The notes under the pieces are model-generated. The model did not search any database, was not told the DNA's origin, and saw only the letters and a list, made by a program, of their open reading frames with translations. Both the position numbers and the translations under genes were made by a program. From positions 1-45,671 of the IMG/VR virus record IMGVR_UViG_3300042691_034131: DNA of 45,671 nt; one strand, given 5' to 3'. Each line of letters begins with the position of its first letter. The first letter of the stretch is position 1. Source of the stretch: a virus. Positions 7,798 through 16,621 of the stretch are shown here, one piece after another.

Positions 7798-8191
7798 TAG
7801 TTAATTTTTTTAAGTATTGAAGTTCTTCTATTATTTCATCGTGATGATGTTTTAATAAAAAATTTAATTCTTGTTCGCCAACATCAAGATGTTCTCGTAA
7901 GTTGTTAAAATCTTTATCGGTCAAGTCTTCGTCATTTTGTTTTTTTGGACTCTTAGACCAAAACCATTGAGGATATGGTTTATTCTTGAAATATTCATAC
8001 CATAAATCCATTCCAACAGTTTTGTTTACTGATTTGTCATTTAATAAGAAACTTTTATCTGAATGCTTTTTCGAGAAATATCTATTGAAAATAAAAAAGA
8101 ACTGTTCTTTTTGTGAGTCTGTAACCTTGACCCAATCTTTTTTATCCTTGAACATTTTGTTCGAAATTGCTAATATATTGTTTTCAATCAT
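7793..8191 (-). CDS. Small replication-region protein, unknown (132 aa)
   Basis: Not firmly recognised. The sequence has a striking aromatic core: QFFFIFNRYFSKK near 30-42, MDLWYEYFKNKPYPQWFWSK at about 60-79, then a charged helical tail. The N-R-x-x-S-K and K-P-x-x-W pattern is loosely like small clamp-loader subunits of T4-type phages (gp62), but I cannot confirm that by eye. The start overlaps the stop of the FEN nuclease gene by four bases, so translation is probably coupled. This position among replication genes supports a replication role. Confidence 0.75.
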   Translation of the reverse strand: MIENNILAISNKMFKDKKDWVKVTDSQKEQFFFIFNRYFSKKHSDKSFLLNDKSVNKTVGMDLWYEYFKNKPYPQWFWSKSPKKQNDEDLTDKDFNNLREHLDVGEQELNFLLKHHHDEIIEELQYLKKLTK

Positions 8192-9162
8192 ACTTCTTGA
8201 TAGATATCATTCATTTTTGAAACTACTTCACTTGGCATATATTGTGTGTTGAGTAATATCAATTTCATGTTACTCTCAATATTTGTTTTTATATCATGTA
8301 TTGATGTCTTGGATAATTTCTTCTTTTCACAAATAAGGTCAGCTATATTTTCAGTCAAATCTGGATCTTCCAAGTTTGGCTCACCAAAGTTTACAAGGTA
8401 ATCATCGAATATAGACTTGGCACCTCTTTCAGCTATACCTCTCTTCTTTCCATTCTTGGTCACAGACCAAGCTGATGAAATGTTATCACTTATATCACCA
8501 GATATTAATTTTATAATCAATGTTTCCATAGGATCAACTTCAAAAGTTTCACATCTTTCAATGAAGAAAGTTATTAGTTTGAGAAAATCATTATTATCGT
8601 TCAAATTGAAAATGTCCTCTTCATTATTATTTTTCAATGAGGATATGAAAATTTGATAGTTCCTCGGTAGAAAAAGCTTTTGCCTAGAATGCATTTCATT
8701 GGACATGATGTTTATCGTAGGTGGTGTGAGGTCAAACTTGATTAATTGTTTGATATCATGATCATTTGTAACAACAATGGTTGATCTAGATTTTGAATTA
8801 GATTTTTCGATTAAAAATGAAATCCAATCATCACCCTCAATATTTGGAGCTTCCAGAACTTTGATACCCTTGTTTTTGATAGAATTTTTGAATTCATTAT
8901 AAGTTTGGAACACAAATTCCCAATCGATATCATTATCCCTTTTTCTGTTAGATTTGTATTTAGTATTGATTTTCTTTCTCCATGATTTCTCTTTAGAATC
9001 AGAGACCAGATAGATGTTTGCGAAAGGGTACCATTTTCTATAATTATTGACTGCCGTTTCTAAACTTTTATATAGAGCTCCAAATAAAAGATTATTCTTA
9101 TGAAGTGTGAAAACCATTTTACTGAGAAGATAATTCCCGTCAATAAGTAAATCACATAACAT
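8188..9162 (-). CDS. rnh: FEN-family 5'-3' exonuclease / RNase H (T4 Rnh-like)
   Basis: Removes RNA primers and 5' flaps from lagging-strand fragments. The PIN/FEN active-site acids appear in order: Asp8 in LLIDGNYL, Asp55 in LVSDSKEK, the basic arch KYKSNRKRD (69-76), EGDDWISF with Glu109, Asp111 and Asp112, TNDHDIKQL with Asp134 and Asp136, and SGDISDN near 230. The helix-hairpin-type region with KRGIAERGAKSIFDDYL follows. The 324-residue length is close to T4 RNase H (305). It is first in a minus-strand run with the 132-residue protein, nusG and others. No clear promoter was seen between its start and the divergent gene at 9214. Confidence 0.88.
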   Translation of the reverse strand: MLCDLLIDGNYLLSKMVFTLHKNNLLFGALYKSLETAVNNYRKWYPFANIYLVSDSKEKSWRKKINTKYKSNRKRDNDIDWEFVFQTYNEFKNSIKNKGIKVLEAPNIEGDDWISFLIEKSNSKSRSTIVVTNDHDIKQLIKFDLTPPTINIMSNEMHSRQKLFLPRNYQIFISSLKNNNEEDIFNLNDNNDFLKLITFFIERCETFEVDPMETLIIKLISGDISDNISSAWSVTKNGKKRGIAERGAKSIFDDYLVNFGEPNLEDPDLTENIADLICEKKKLSKTSIHDIKTNIESNMKLILLNTQYMPSEVVSKMNDIYQEV

Positions 9163-9199
9163 ATTTGATAATTTATTTTTTAGTTATACATGTAAATAT

Positions 9200-9207
9200 T
9201 ATCTTTG
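9200..9207 (+). promoter_or_regulatory. Host-like -7 element TATCTTTG
   Basis: Matches TAnnTTTG and ends six bases before the ATG at 9214. No good TTG at 17-base spacing, so moderate to weak. If used, the transcript is nearly leaderless. Confidence 0.4.
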
Positions 9208-9213
9208 TTTTTT

Positions 9214-9531
9214 ATGAGAGGTAGAATGTGGAGAAGATATAAACAAGACTGCTATCACCTCAGACGCATCAAAAGGTGGTCTGGATTATACTGGTATAAA
9301 TTTACAGATGTAAATAAAATTACCATAAGCAAACCCTTGTGGATCGATGTTTTAGGTTTACAACACATTTCTTTACTCAGAGAGACAAGAACAAGGGTTT
9401 GGGACTCAAGGAACAAAAGAAAATGGGGTAAGAAAGGAAAGAAACACTATGATTATAGTAGTGACTACTACACTAGGATAAAAGATAAGGTCAGATTTCG
9501 CAAAGAACTAAGAGAAGAGTATGGATATTGA
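9214..9531 (+). CDS. Small basic hypothetical protein (105 aa)
   Basis: Not recognised. The protein is very rich in Arg, Lys, Trp and Tyr (MRGRMWRRYKQD at the start, and RNKRKWGKKGKKHYDYS in the middle), so it probably binds nucleic acid. I chose ATG 9214 over the TTG at 9205 because the TTG lies inside the -7 promoter element. It overlaps the next gene (start 9521) by 11 bases, so the two are coupled. Its position ahead of topoisomerase genes and its host-like promoter suggest an early function such as host takeover, but this is only inference. Confidence 0.7.
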   Translation: MRGRMWRRYKQDCYHLRRIKRWSGLYWYKFTDVNKITISKPLWIDVLGLQHISLLRETRTRVWDSRNKRKWGKKGKKHYDYSSDYYTRIKDKVRFRKELREEYGY

Positions 9532-10057
9532 AAATCTCATACCGGAAAATACCAACAAATGGTATGTCAAACACAATACACTCTATTTTACCAAATATGG
9601 TGCAATACCCATTCTCAAAAAAATAGATGGTCTTTTTTATGTATCCCTTGATTTGCGGGTCACTAAAAAAGTTATCAAAGTGATCCAATATCTAACTAAG
9701 TTAGACATTACATTTTATCTCTGTGACAGAATAACTATATCAGAGAAACATATTTATTCTGAAAACAAAGGTGATATAATCAGAAATTACCTTTTAGCTT
9801 TGAGTGACGAAGTTTTTTTTAAATTTGTTCAAAATTCAGATTTCGATTATATCAGAAATATTACTGGTTTTCTTAATCTATATGATTGTCACACTACATT
9901 CAAAAATATTTATGATACATTAAAAGCTAATCATTTTGAAAAAGTTTGGATGGACTGGTACACTAGAAAAGAGTATTATGCAGTGAAAAATGAAGAAATA
10001 AGGTACTTCTATTCCATCCTAGAAAGACAAATAAAACTTAATTTATTCTTCGATTAG
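9521..10057 (+). CDS. Hypothetical protein (178 aa)
   Basis: Not recognised. The protein is soluble, Tyr- and Phe-rich, and has no membrane segment or signal peptide. The N-terminal half looks beta-rich (NKWYVKHNTLYFTKYGAIP, then LFYVSLDLRV); the C-terminal half looks helical (IRNYLLALSDEVFFKFVQ, then KVWMDWYTRKEYYAVKNEEI). The start overlaps the previous gene by 11 bases. Its stop codon overlaps the convergent topoisomerase stop by two bases, with no terminator between. Probably an early accessory protein. Confidence 0.7.
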   Translation: MDIENLIPENTNKWYVKHNTLYFTKYGAIPILKKIDGLFYVSLDLRVTKKVIKVIQYLTKLDITFYLCDRITISEKHIYSENKGDIIRNYLLALSDEVFFKFVQNSDFDYIRNITGFLNLYDCHTTFKNIYDTLKANHFEKVWMDWYTRKEYYAVKNEEIRYFYSILERQIKLNLFFD

Positions 10058-11889
10058 GAGAGTAACTCACTTTTTCTCAAATCAGAGTCTTTACCAAACC
10101 AAACGTTTAGATATTTCTGTGATAACTCGTCAGACGTTATCTGTGTTAATCGAGGGTTGTTTATAATATCTTTGTACTCGTCATCCACCAAGGCACCCAA
10201 ACCTTTTTTATATTCTATTTCCCAATCTTTGGAGTTATTAGACTCTAACCAACCGTTATAATCATCTTGATTATAAAAAGAGATTTTCTTTTTAGTCTTG
10301 TGATTCTTAACCACAACTATGGGTGTTTCTGCCTTGAATACTATAGGATTGTCGAAAAGTTCTGGCCAATACTTATATAAGAAATTCAAAAGTAGACCAA
10401 CAATTGAACTCCCATCATGATCGGCGTCACAGTAAAGAAGTATTCTACCATATCTAAGTGTACCAGGTACTACCTTTTGTCCCAACTTTAAACCTAGAGC
10501 TCCCATCAAGTTTATTACTTCATTGTTCGATGCTAATTTTTGGTTTGTAATTTCCATAGCATTTATGAATTTACCCCTTAATGAAAAAGCACCCTGTGTT
10601 TGTGGGTCACGATATTTTCTAAAAGCAGATGAAGCAGAATCACCCTCAAAAAGTGCGAGTGAACACTTCCATCTTTCCTTACCCTTGGCGTCTATTAGCT
10701 TTTCAACCTTGATCTTTGAAAGGTTCTTATTCAATTCACGTGCTAATTTACTCTCATCAGCGTTCTTTTTTTGTTGAATCCAATCGAGGACAGAATTAAC
10801 TATCTCAGATTTGAGTATGGATTTTATAAGTTTTTCAGAAACTTCAAATGTAAAACCCATGTCTTTGATTTCTGTTATTAGTTTCTCCTTGGTCTGTGAT
10901 GAAAACGATGGGTTTATTACGGTGGAAGATAAAAATATTTGAATGTGGTTTTTTAATTCGGATGGTTTAACGTCGACTTTATGTTTCTTTTGAAAATATT
11001 CTCTCAGATGTGAAATTATCTGATTCAAAATATAATCAACGTGATTACCGCCATCATATGTTTCAGTAGAATTAACGAAAGAAACTTGATTGAAACCATC
11101 TGTTGAGTGTGCGACCCCCAAGCTCCAAGATTTATCTTTATTTGTTTCGAAAAAGTAGTCATCCCTATAGAATTTTATGTAATCTTCAAATGTCTTGATT
11201 TTTATTAGTTCATCATTCAATAGTATCTTCAAGGTGGGATTACAACCAGCAATGTCCACAACACGTTTTTTTAGCATCATCAAGTTGGAATCGTCCAAAT
11301 GATCTAATCCGAATTTTTCATAGTCAGGAATAAAAGTAATACAAGTATGATTTTCTTTCTTTCTTTTGATAACGGGTTCAGATCTTTCCCTCATATTATT
11401 TTTGAAAGTTTGAAGGAATGAATTCTTCCCATCACAGGTTGAGATCGTAAATTCTTTTGAAAAAATATTTGTCAAACTAGACCCCACACCGTTCGTACCT
11501 GCCCAAGTTCTTCCTTCAGAATCATCAAAATTAGAACCAGCTTTCAAATTCGAAAATATCATTTCTGGTATCCACTCATTTTCATCTTTATGTTTAACAA
11601 CTGGTATCCCACCATTATCCCATACCTCAATTTTATTATTAGATATTGTGACCTTGATGGTGTCTAACTTTGATTCAGGTCTTTTGTGCTCATCGACTGA
11701 GTTGGTTATGATTTCATCAAAAATCTTCAAGAGTCCGGGATTGTAAGTTAGTTCACGAACTACCATTTTATCATCTATAAAAACATTCTTTTTTGCAGTA
11801 TGTGGTTTTATTGAACCAATATACATTGATGGTCTCTGAAGTACGTGAGTTATATCGTCTAACTTTTTGAATCTTTTTTCAATCGACAT
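10054..11889 (-). CDS. 39: DNA topoisomerase II large subunit (T4 gp39/gp60-like)
   Basis: ATPase and metal-binding half of a type IIA topoisomerase that relieves supercoils during phage replication. The N-terminal GHKL ATPase shows DEIITNSVDEH (58-68), DNGGIPV (91-97) and the lid loop GRTWAGTNGVGSSLTN (126-141). A transducer domain follows, then a TOPRIM domain with FEGDSASSAFRKYRD (Glu at about residue 407) and LLYCDADHDGS. The ATPase and TOPRIM parts are in one chain, unlike T4 where gp39 and gp60 are split. I chose ATG 11889 (MSIEKRFKK); the frame is open to 11922, but that stretch holds the late-like motif. It is divergent from the medium subunit, with only 60 bases between. Confidence 0.95.
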   Translation of the reverse strand: MSIEKRFKKLDDITHVLQRPSMYIGSIKPHTAKKNVFIDDKMVVRELTYNPGLLKIFDEIITNSVDEHKRPESKLDTIKVTISNNKIEVWDNGGIPVVKHKDENEWIPEMIFSNLKAGSNFDDSEGRTWAGTNGVGSSLTNIFSKEFTISTCDGKNSFLQTFKNNMRERSEPVIKRKKENHTCITFIPDYEKFGLDHLDDSNLMMLKKRVVDIAGCNPTLKILLNDELIKIKTFEDYIKFYRDDYFFETNKDKSWSLGVAHSTDGFNQVSFVNSTETYDGGNHVDYILNQIISHLREYFQKKHKVDVKPSELKNHIQIFLSSTVINPSFSSQTKEKLITEIKDMGFTFEVSEKLIKSILKSEIVNSVLDWIQQKKNADESKLARELNKNLSKIKVEKLIDAKGKERWKCSLALFEGDSASSAFRKYRDPQTQGAFSLRGKFINAMEITNQKLASNNEVINLMGALGLKLGQKVVPGTLRYGRILLYCDADHDGSSIVGLLLNFLYKYWPELFDNPIVFKAETPIVVVKNHKTKKKISFYNQDDYNGWLESNNSKDWEIEYKKGLGALVDDEYKDIINNPRLTQITSDELSQKYLNVWFGKDSDLRKSELLS

Positions 11890-11906
11890 ATTGTGTGAAA
11901 TTTTCA

Positions 11907-11918
11907 GTTTATATATAC
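11907..11918 (-). promoter_or_regulatory. Late-like promoter motif
   Basis: Minus-strand GTATATATAAAC, about 18 bases upstream of the topoisomerase large-subunit start at 11889. It supports 11889 over an upstream start at 11922. Confidence 0.5.
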
Positions 11919-11949
11919 CCACTGATAACTTTTGTTTAAAAACCCATAT

Positions 11950-13302
11950 ATGAACAGTATGTTGACCTCGAAAACAATATCAGAGTTCTTGTCTCAAGAA
12001 TATAAAGACTTTTCACTTTACACCATTGAAAATCGCGCCATTCCGTCAGTAATTGACGGTTTCAAGCCCACACATAGGAAAATAATATTTATATCAAATC
12101 AGATATGGAAGAGTGGTAATGAAAAACCACTGAAGGTGTTCCAGTTAGCTGGAAAAGTAGCATCAGACGCATTTTATCATCATGGGAACTCATCTCTCGA
12201 AAGCGCAATAATAACACTAGCTCAGAGTTTTAAAAACAATTTACCACTCTTAGATGAAATCGGGCAATTTGGTTCACTTAGATCTCCGGATCCAGCCGCA
12301 GCAAGATACATTGGTACGAGATTGAATAAAAATTTTAATTTGTTATATAAGGACTTTGAACTACTCAGATATAAAGAAGAAGAGGGTGAATCCATCGAAC
12401 CTTATTATTTCTTACCTATAGTTCCCACAGTCCTCATAAATGGATCTTCAGGTATCGCTGTTGGTTTTTCTTCCAACATATTGAATAGAAATCCATTAGA
12501 AATTATCTCATCTTGTGAAAATTTACTTAAAGGAAAAAAAGTTCTAGAACTGAAACCCTATAATAAGTTCTACACTGGTGAGTGTGTCAGAGATAGCGAA
12601 AATCCAAAGAAATGGTATTTACGCGGAACTTTGAAAATTGTAAACACTTCGACTATTAAGATAACCGAACTACCACCATCTATGACTTTCGAGAAATACG
12701 AGAGTATATTGGATTCATTGGTTGAAAATAAGACTATCGTATCCTATGAGGATAACTGTAAGGATTCAATTGACTACACAATAAAGATGACTAGAGAAAG
12801 TCTATCATTACTGAATGAAGAAAAGCTTATTAAAATTCTCAAGCTCGAAGAGACTGAAACTGAGATATTTACAACATTGGATGAAAAAGGAAAACTCAAG
12901 ATTTTCGAAAGAGATTCCGACATCATCACATATTTTGTTGATTTCAGATTGAAATACTATCACAAAAGAAAAGATTTCCTTATTAATAAACTGAAAGATG
13001 AACTCAAAACTCTTTCCAACAAGGGTAGATTTATCAAATCTATACTTGATAATAAACTGGAAGTTAGAAATGTGCCAAAAAATAAAATAATCGAATCGAT
13101 AGAGACTTTGGGTTTAGATAAGATTGATGATTCCTATGATTACTTACTCCGTATGCCAATTTGGTCATTGACCTTGGAAGTTTTCGAAAAACTAAAAGAG
13201 GAATATAAATCAAAAAAAGAAAAACTATCTGAACTTGAAAAGGTTGATCCTAAAGATATGTACCTACAAGATTTGTCTGAACTCAAAAAGAAATTGAAGT
13301 GA
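11950..13302 (+). CDS. 52: DNA topoisomerase II medium subunit (T4 gp52-like)
   Basis: DNA-cleaving half of the phage type IIA topoisomerase. ENRAIPSVIDGFKPTHRKI at 27-45 is the family start. AFYHHGNSSLESAI (74-87) and the cleavage region follow, with catalytic Tyr120 in AAARYIGTRL (116-125). IPTVLINGSSGIAVGFS is conserved after it. Length is about 450, as in T4 gp52 (442), and the GyrA beta-propeller C-terminal domain is absent, as expected for T4-type enzymes. A basic coiled-coil end replaces it. ATG 11950 is preferred to the TTG at 11932. The gene ends four bases before the convergent 13306 gene. No good promoter was seen in front of it. Confidence 0.95.
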   Translation: MNSMLTSKTISEFLSQEYKDFSLYTIENRAIPSVIDGFKPTHRKIIFISNQIWKSGNEKPLKVFQLAGKVASDAFYHHGNSSLESAIITLAQSFKNNLPLLDEIGQFGSLRSPDPAAARYIGTRLNKNFNLLYKDFELLRYKEEEGESIEPYYFLPIVPTVLINGSSGIAVGFSSNILNRNPLEIISSCENLLKGKKVLELKPYNKFYTGECVRDSENPKKWYLRGTLKIVNTSTIKITELPPSMTFEKYESILDSLVENKTIVSYEDNCKDSIDYTIKMTRESLSLLNEEKLIKILKLEETETEIFTTLDEKGKLKIFERDSDIITYFVDFRLKYYHKRKDFLINKLKDELKTLSNKGRFIKSILDNKLEVRNVPKNKIIESIETLGLDKIDDSYDYLLRMPIWSLTLEVFEKLKEEYKSKKEKLSELEKVDPKDMYLQDLSELKKKLK

Positions 13303-13305
13303 TGA

Positions 13306-14052
13306 TTAAATTTCACCCATAATGGATTTGAAGAAACTCATGTCAAAACCTTTTGCTTCGTATTCGCCTATCTTAGCAGAAATGTCAGCTCTGGCAACAA
13401 ATGCCGAAAGATTATTTTCTTTATATTCTATGTAACTTTCTTTTTCATTGACATTTTTTTCTCTTTGTTCTATTGATTGTAGAATTGAATTTATCTCTGT
13501 CTCTCTTTGATTCAAGTTTTTTTCTTTTTCAATCACTGCCTTTTCCTTATTGAGGAACTCTAATTCTTTGATATTAGTTTCTTCAATCTCTTTGTCTAAT
13601 TGTTTTTCCTTAAGTTCGAGTTTCTTAATCTTGTTTTCGAGTTCAATACTTAGTGATTGGTCACTTACTATTTTTTCTACGATTACTTCTTTTTCGACTA
13701 TTTTGGGTTTTTCAATTACAACTTCTTTTACTACCTCCTTTTCTATGACTGTCTCTCTCACAGGTGAAATATTTTCCGACATGAGGGTCTCAATGAATGG
13801 TACTAACTTTTTAGTTATTACGGCGGGTTGTGGAATTTTATTTGTTTTCAAATAACCCTGTAATTCCTCTTTCCAATCGATGAATGAAAAATACTCTGGA
13901 TTATTTTTTATTATCTCAGCAGAAACCACTACAAAGTCAGTCTTTGTTTTGAATTTATAATCTTCTATGATTGTTTTAGCTTTCAGTATCAATATTTTTT
14001 TATCGTCAGTTAATAATTGAAAGTCTTTCAAAACTTTGTGTTTGGTTGCCAT
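13306..14052 (-). CDS. Coiled-coil hypothetical phage protein (248 aa)
   Basis: Not recognised by function. The N-terminal 90 residues look globular (MATKHKVLKDFQLLTDDKKI, then NNPEYFSFIDWKEEL and IPQPAVITKKLVPFIE). The middle has a Val/Glu/Lys repeat (VIEKEVVKEVVIEKPK and VEKEVIVEKIV), and about 125-225 form a long coiled coil. The C-terminus ends with a short globular piece (AKIGEYEAKGFDMSFFKSIM). The arrangement suggests an extended oligomer, perhaps a structural or tether protein. It is a single-gene minus-strand unit with a late-like motif 17 bases upstream. It converges on topoisomerase subunit 52. Confidence 0.8.
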   Translation of the reverse strand: MATKHKVLKDFQLLTDDKKILILKAKTIIEDYKFKTKTDFVVVSAEIIKNNPEYFSFIDWKEELQGYLKTNKIPQPAVITKKLVPFIETLMSENISPVRETVIEKEVVKEVVIEKPKIVEKEVIVEKIVSDQSLSIELENKIKKLELKEKQLDKEIEETNIKELEFLNKEKAVIEKEKNLNQRETEINSILQSIEQREKNVNEKESYIEYKENNLSAFVARADISAKIGEYEAKGFDMSFFKSIMGEI

Positions 14053-14068
14053 TAAAATAGTTCTTTTG

Positions 14069-14081
14069 ATTTATATATTAC
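14069..14081 (-). promoter_or_regulatory. Late-like promoter motif
   Basis: Minus-strand GTAATATATAAAT, 17 bases upstream of the 14052 start. Confidence 0.5.
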
Positions 14082-14127
14082 TAAGTCAAAATTCTGTACA
14101 ATATTTTTTTGAATCAATAAATTATCC

Positions 14128-14135
14128 TATATTTG
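14128..14135 (+). promoter_or_regulatory. Host-like -7 element TATATTTG
   Basis: Matches TAnnTTTG; the nearest TTG is 16 bases upstream (14109-14111, within a T-run). The ATG at 14145 follows after nine bases. Confidence 0.45.
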
Positions 14136-14144
14136 TACCAAGTT

Positions 14145-15338
14145 ATGAAAACAAAGAAAACCAAGAAAAAAACCACTGGCGATTTTACTTCCAAAATCAA
14201 ATTTATAGAATTTGTAGGTGGAAAAGGATTCGTCAACTTCATTTCAAATGAAGCCACAATTGAGGGCAAGTATCTGTCCGGTCTACATTACAATGATCTA
14301 GTATTCAAACTAAAGATTTATGATGATGGAACCGTTGACCTTGATGAAGTGGACACGAATCAGACCACACCAGATGAAAGAAAACGTCTATTGGATATAA
14401 TAGAAGAACAAACCTTGACACCTTACAGAAATCGTACTGTGGTGAATGAACTACAATTCACATCGATTGAAAAATTAAAAGATAAGCATGTCCCACTATA
14501 TTTAGCTATAGATTATGCAAAACCAATAGAAAAACTCACATCACTTTTTGATGATTCACCAGATATTTCAGAAGATGCCATGAATAATTTGGATAGTTTG
14601 ATTAACTCATGGTTTGATGAAGAAGATTTTGTGGAAGAAATTGAATATACTACTGAGGATCCAAGTGGATTGGATATCTATGAAAGCTCAAAAAGAATGA
14701 ATGACTATATGTCAAGTTTGGAGGACTCTTTTACCAAAATGAGAGAGGAAAAGTTAGAAGAACTTAAAGATAAAAGGGAAAAAATTGAAAAAGAAATAAA
14801 CAAGTTAGAATTCCAATTATCAACTACACAAAAATCCTTAGAAGAAAATAAAAGTGAATTGAAGTTAGTTGAGTCGAGAATTGATGATATCCAACCTCTA
14901 GATGAACCCAACGGTTTTTACTTTTTTGTTTCTGAAAGATGTAATGAAGTAATTACATTCGAACCTGAGATCGAAAAAGTAATTCGTGAAAAAGTTTCAA
15001 CAGTAAAAAGTATTAACCTAGATAATTTTATGAAGTTATTCACTACTGGCGAGTATCACATAAAGATTGCAAAAGTAAAAGATGATTCCTTTGAAACTGT
15101 TACAGATTTCGAAACTTTATCAGATGAAATTATAGAAAAATTATCCAAACTCGGAATTATTTCAGAAGAAGATAACCTTACTTACAGAGGCGAAATGGTT
15201 TGGGGTGAGATTGTAAATAAAATGATCAAAAACGGTTTTCTTCAGAGCCCAGAGTTCGATAAACATTGTGGGTCCAACTCATATGTCTCACAAGATCTCG
15301 ATAAAAAAAATATAAAAAATATTAAAGCAGAATTTTAA
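14145..15338 (+). CDS. Coiled-coil hypothetical protein (397 aa)
   Basis: Not recognised. It starts with a very basic tail (MKTKKTKKKTTGDF), then a beta-rich segment with GGKGFVNFISNEATIEGKYL. An acidic stretch follows (DDSPDISEDAMNN and DEEDFVEEIEYTTEDPS), then a coiled coil at about 190-240. The C-terminal domain includes FYFFVSERCNEVITFEPEIE and a probable winged-helix-like end. I chose ATG 14145 because the upstream TTG at 14133 lies inside the -7 element. It heads a plus-strand unit with the next gene one base downstream (15340). Its early-type promoter suggests a regulatory or replication function, unproven. Confidence 0.75.
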   Translation: MKTKKTKKKTTGDFTSKIKFIEFVGGKGFVNFISNEATIEGKYLSGLHYNDLVFKLKIYDDGTVDLDEVDTNQTTPDERKRLLDIIEEQTLTPYRNRTVVNELQFTSIEKLKDKHVPLYLAIDYAKPIEKLTSLFDDSPDISEDAMNNLDSLINSWFDEEDFVEEIEYTTEDPSGLDIYESSKRMNDYMSSLEDSFTKMREEKLEELKDKREKIEKEINKLEFQLSTTQKSLEENKSELKLVESRIDDIQPLDEPNGFYFFVSERCNEVITFEPEIEKVIREKVSTVKSINLDNFMKLFTTGEYHIKIAKVKDDSFETVTDFETLSDEIIEKLSKLGIISEEDNLTYRGEMVWGEIVNKMIKNGFLQSPEFDKHCGSNSYVSQDLDKKNIKNIKAEF

Positions 15339-15339
15339 A

Positions 15340-15819
15340 ATGAATCGTTATAAAAGGAATATACTCAGAGGTTATATAAATTTCAAATGGTACTTTTCAA
15401 GGGTCAAATCAAAATTCGAGACTCAAGAATTGCCAGACAATAGACCAATACAAATAAAATCATTTAGGTTATGGAAACTATTGCTCAAGGACCAAGATAG
15501 TGTTATATCTTGTTCTATGGTCAACAAAACACGTCAGATCGAAAGGGACAACATGCTGTTGATTTTGACACCGATGAACGAAGTTGATCATCTTATGACG
15601 ATTATGGATGTTGATGATCACAAAAGTTGTTTGTATGAAATAAGATTCAGTAACAAATCATCACAAAATCTAATAGAGTTGTTCGATACCGAGAATGAAA
15701 AAAGGATGCAAGATGGTCAATCCGAAAAAAGAAACTCTATACATAATGATCTAGATAAACTCTTGAAACAACAAGAAGATGTGTTGAAAAAACAAAAAAG
15801 GAATCAACTTTCGAGTTGA
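15340..15819 (+). CDS. Hypothetical protein (159 aa)
   Basis: Not recognised. A basic N-terminus (MNRYKRNILRGYINFKWYFS) leads into a beta-rich middle (SFRLWKLLLKDQDSVISCSM and MLLILTPMNEVDHLMTIMDV). The charged helical C-terminus is likely coiled. It starts one base after the 14145 gene ends, so it is translated with it. Its stop codon lies inside the terminator stem at 15802-15821, which marks the end of the unit. No membrane or export signal. Confidence 0.75.
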   Translation: MNRYKRNILRGYINFKWYFSRVKSKFETQELPDNRPIQIKSFRLWKLLLKDQDSVISCSMVNKTRQIERDNMLLILTPMNEVDHLMTIMDVDDHKSCLYEIRFSNKSSQNLIELFDTENEKRMQDGQSEKRNSIHNDLDKLLKQQEDVLKKQKRNQLSS

Positions 15820-15827
15820 TTTTTTTA
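15802..15827 (+). terminator. Intrinsic terminator with TTCG tetraloop
   Basis: Stem AATCAACT (15802-15809) pairs with AGTTGATT (15814-15821) around loop TTCG, followed by a T-run. The stop codon of the 15340 gene lies in the right arm. Confidence 0.85.
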
Positions 15828-15835
15828 TTTAGGGG

Positions 15836-15850
15836 TTTAATATATAAATA
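15836..15850 (+). promoter_or_regulatory. Late-like promoter motif
   Basis: TTTAATATATAAATA directly after the terminator, about 26 bases before the ATG at 15876. Confidence 0.5.
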
Positions 15851-15875
15851 TATAAAAGATAAAAATAAATCTAGA

Positions 15876-16556
15876 ATGATGATTAATCCAGAGATAAAAT
15901 CAAGAATAAATAAAATAGATTTCGAACTGAAGCAGTTTTTCGAAAATGTTTACATAAAAGATAAATATTACAAGACTGGTTATTTTGAAATTTCAGCAAA
16001 TACAGTTGGTTTTGTCTATGAAAGTCAAGACTACAAAAGACTCGAAGTGAAAGTTATAATCAATCAGCCAGATTTACTACAAGATAAAATAAAGTGGTCT
16101 TATTCAACAAACCCGTTGAATGAAAATGCCCTTTGGTTAGATAGGTTCTCAACTTTGGAAACGATTTCTCTTGATATAATCAATATAATCAAAGAAAAAA
16201 GATTGAGTGAGGACTACATTTTCAACTTGGAATCAATTGTTGAGACTATAAACGAATCCAAAACCTACGGAGAAGAGGTAGAAATCGAAAATGAACCCTT
16301 GAACATCACGGAACAAGTTATAAGTTTATTGGAATATTATAACATAAATGTTGAAAAGCACGATGAAGAAATATCAGTCAATGAAAATTCATTCATTAGT
16401 TCCTCCGATAGAATAGCTAAACTTTATCACAAATCTGACATCAAATTCAGTGATAAATTCCGTATAGAATCTTCTATCAAAACTTTCGAAGAAGTAAATT
16501 GGGTTTTGTTCAAGGAGGGATTTATCGAAGTTTCTTGGACACCAACTATGGATTAA
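15876..16556 (+). CDS. Hypothetical protein (226 aa)
   Basis: Not recognised. I chose ATG 15876 (or the adjacent ATG 15879) because the open frame before it crosses the terminator and promoter. The N-terminal half looks like an alpha/beta domain with strands YFEISANTVGFVYES and LEVKVIINQPDL. A helical linker and an acidic patch (YGEEVEIENEPLN) follow. The C-terminal domain ends VNWVLFKEGFIEVSWTPTMD. No catalytic motif is evident. It is a single-gene unit between a terminator and the host-like promoter of the VWA gene, with a late-like motif. Possibly a structural or assembly protein. Confidence 0.7.
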   Translation: MMINPEIKSRINKIDFELKQFFENVYIKDKYYKTGYFEISANTVGFVYESQDYKRLEVKVIINQPDLLQDKIKWSYSTNPLNENALWLDRFSTLETISLDIINIIKEKRLSEDYIFNLESIVETINESKTYGEEVEIENEPLNITEQVISLLEYYNINVEKHDEEISVNENSFISSSDRIAKLYHKSDIKFSDKFRIESSIKTFEEVNWVLFKEGFIEVSWTPTMD

Positions 16557-16593
16557 TTTTTCAAAATTATTTTTCTGTTCCAAATTTTTTCCC

Positions 16594-16601
16594 TACATTT
16601 G
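16594..16601 (+). promoter_or_regulatory. Host-like -7 element TACATTTG
   Basis: Matches TAnnTTTG, 20 bases ahead of the ATG at 16622. The -35 region is T-rich without a clean TTG. Confidence 0.5.
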
Positions 16602-16621
16602 TATTCTAATAAAAATAGAAT

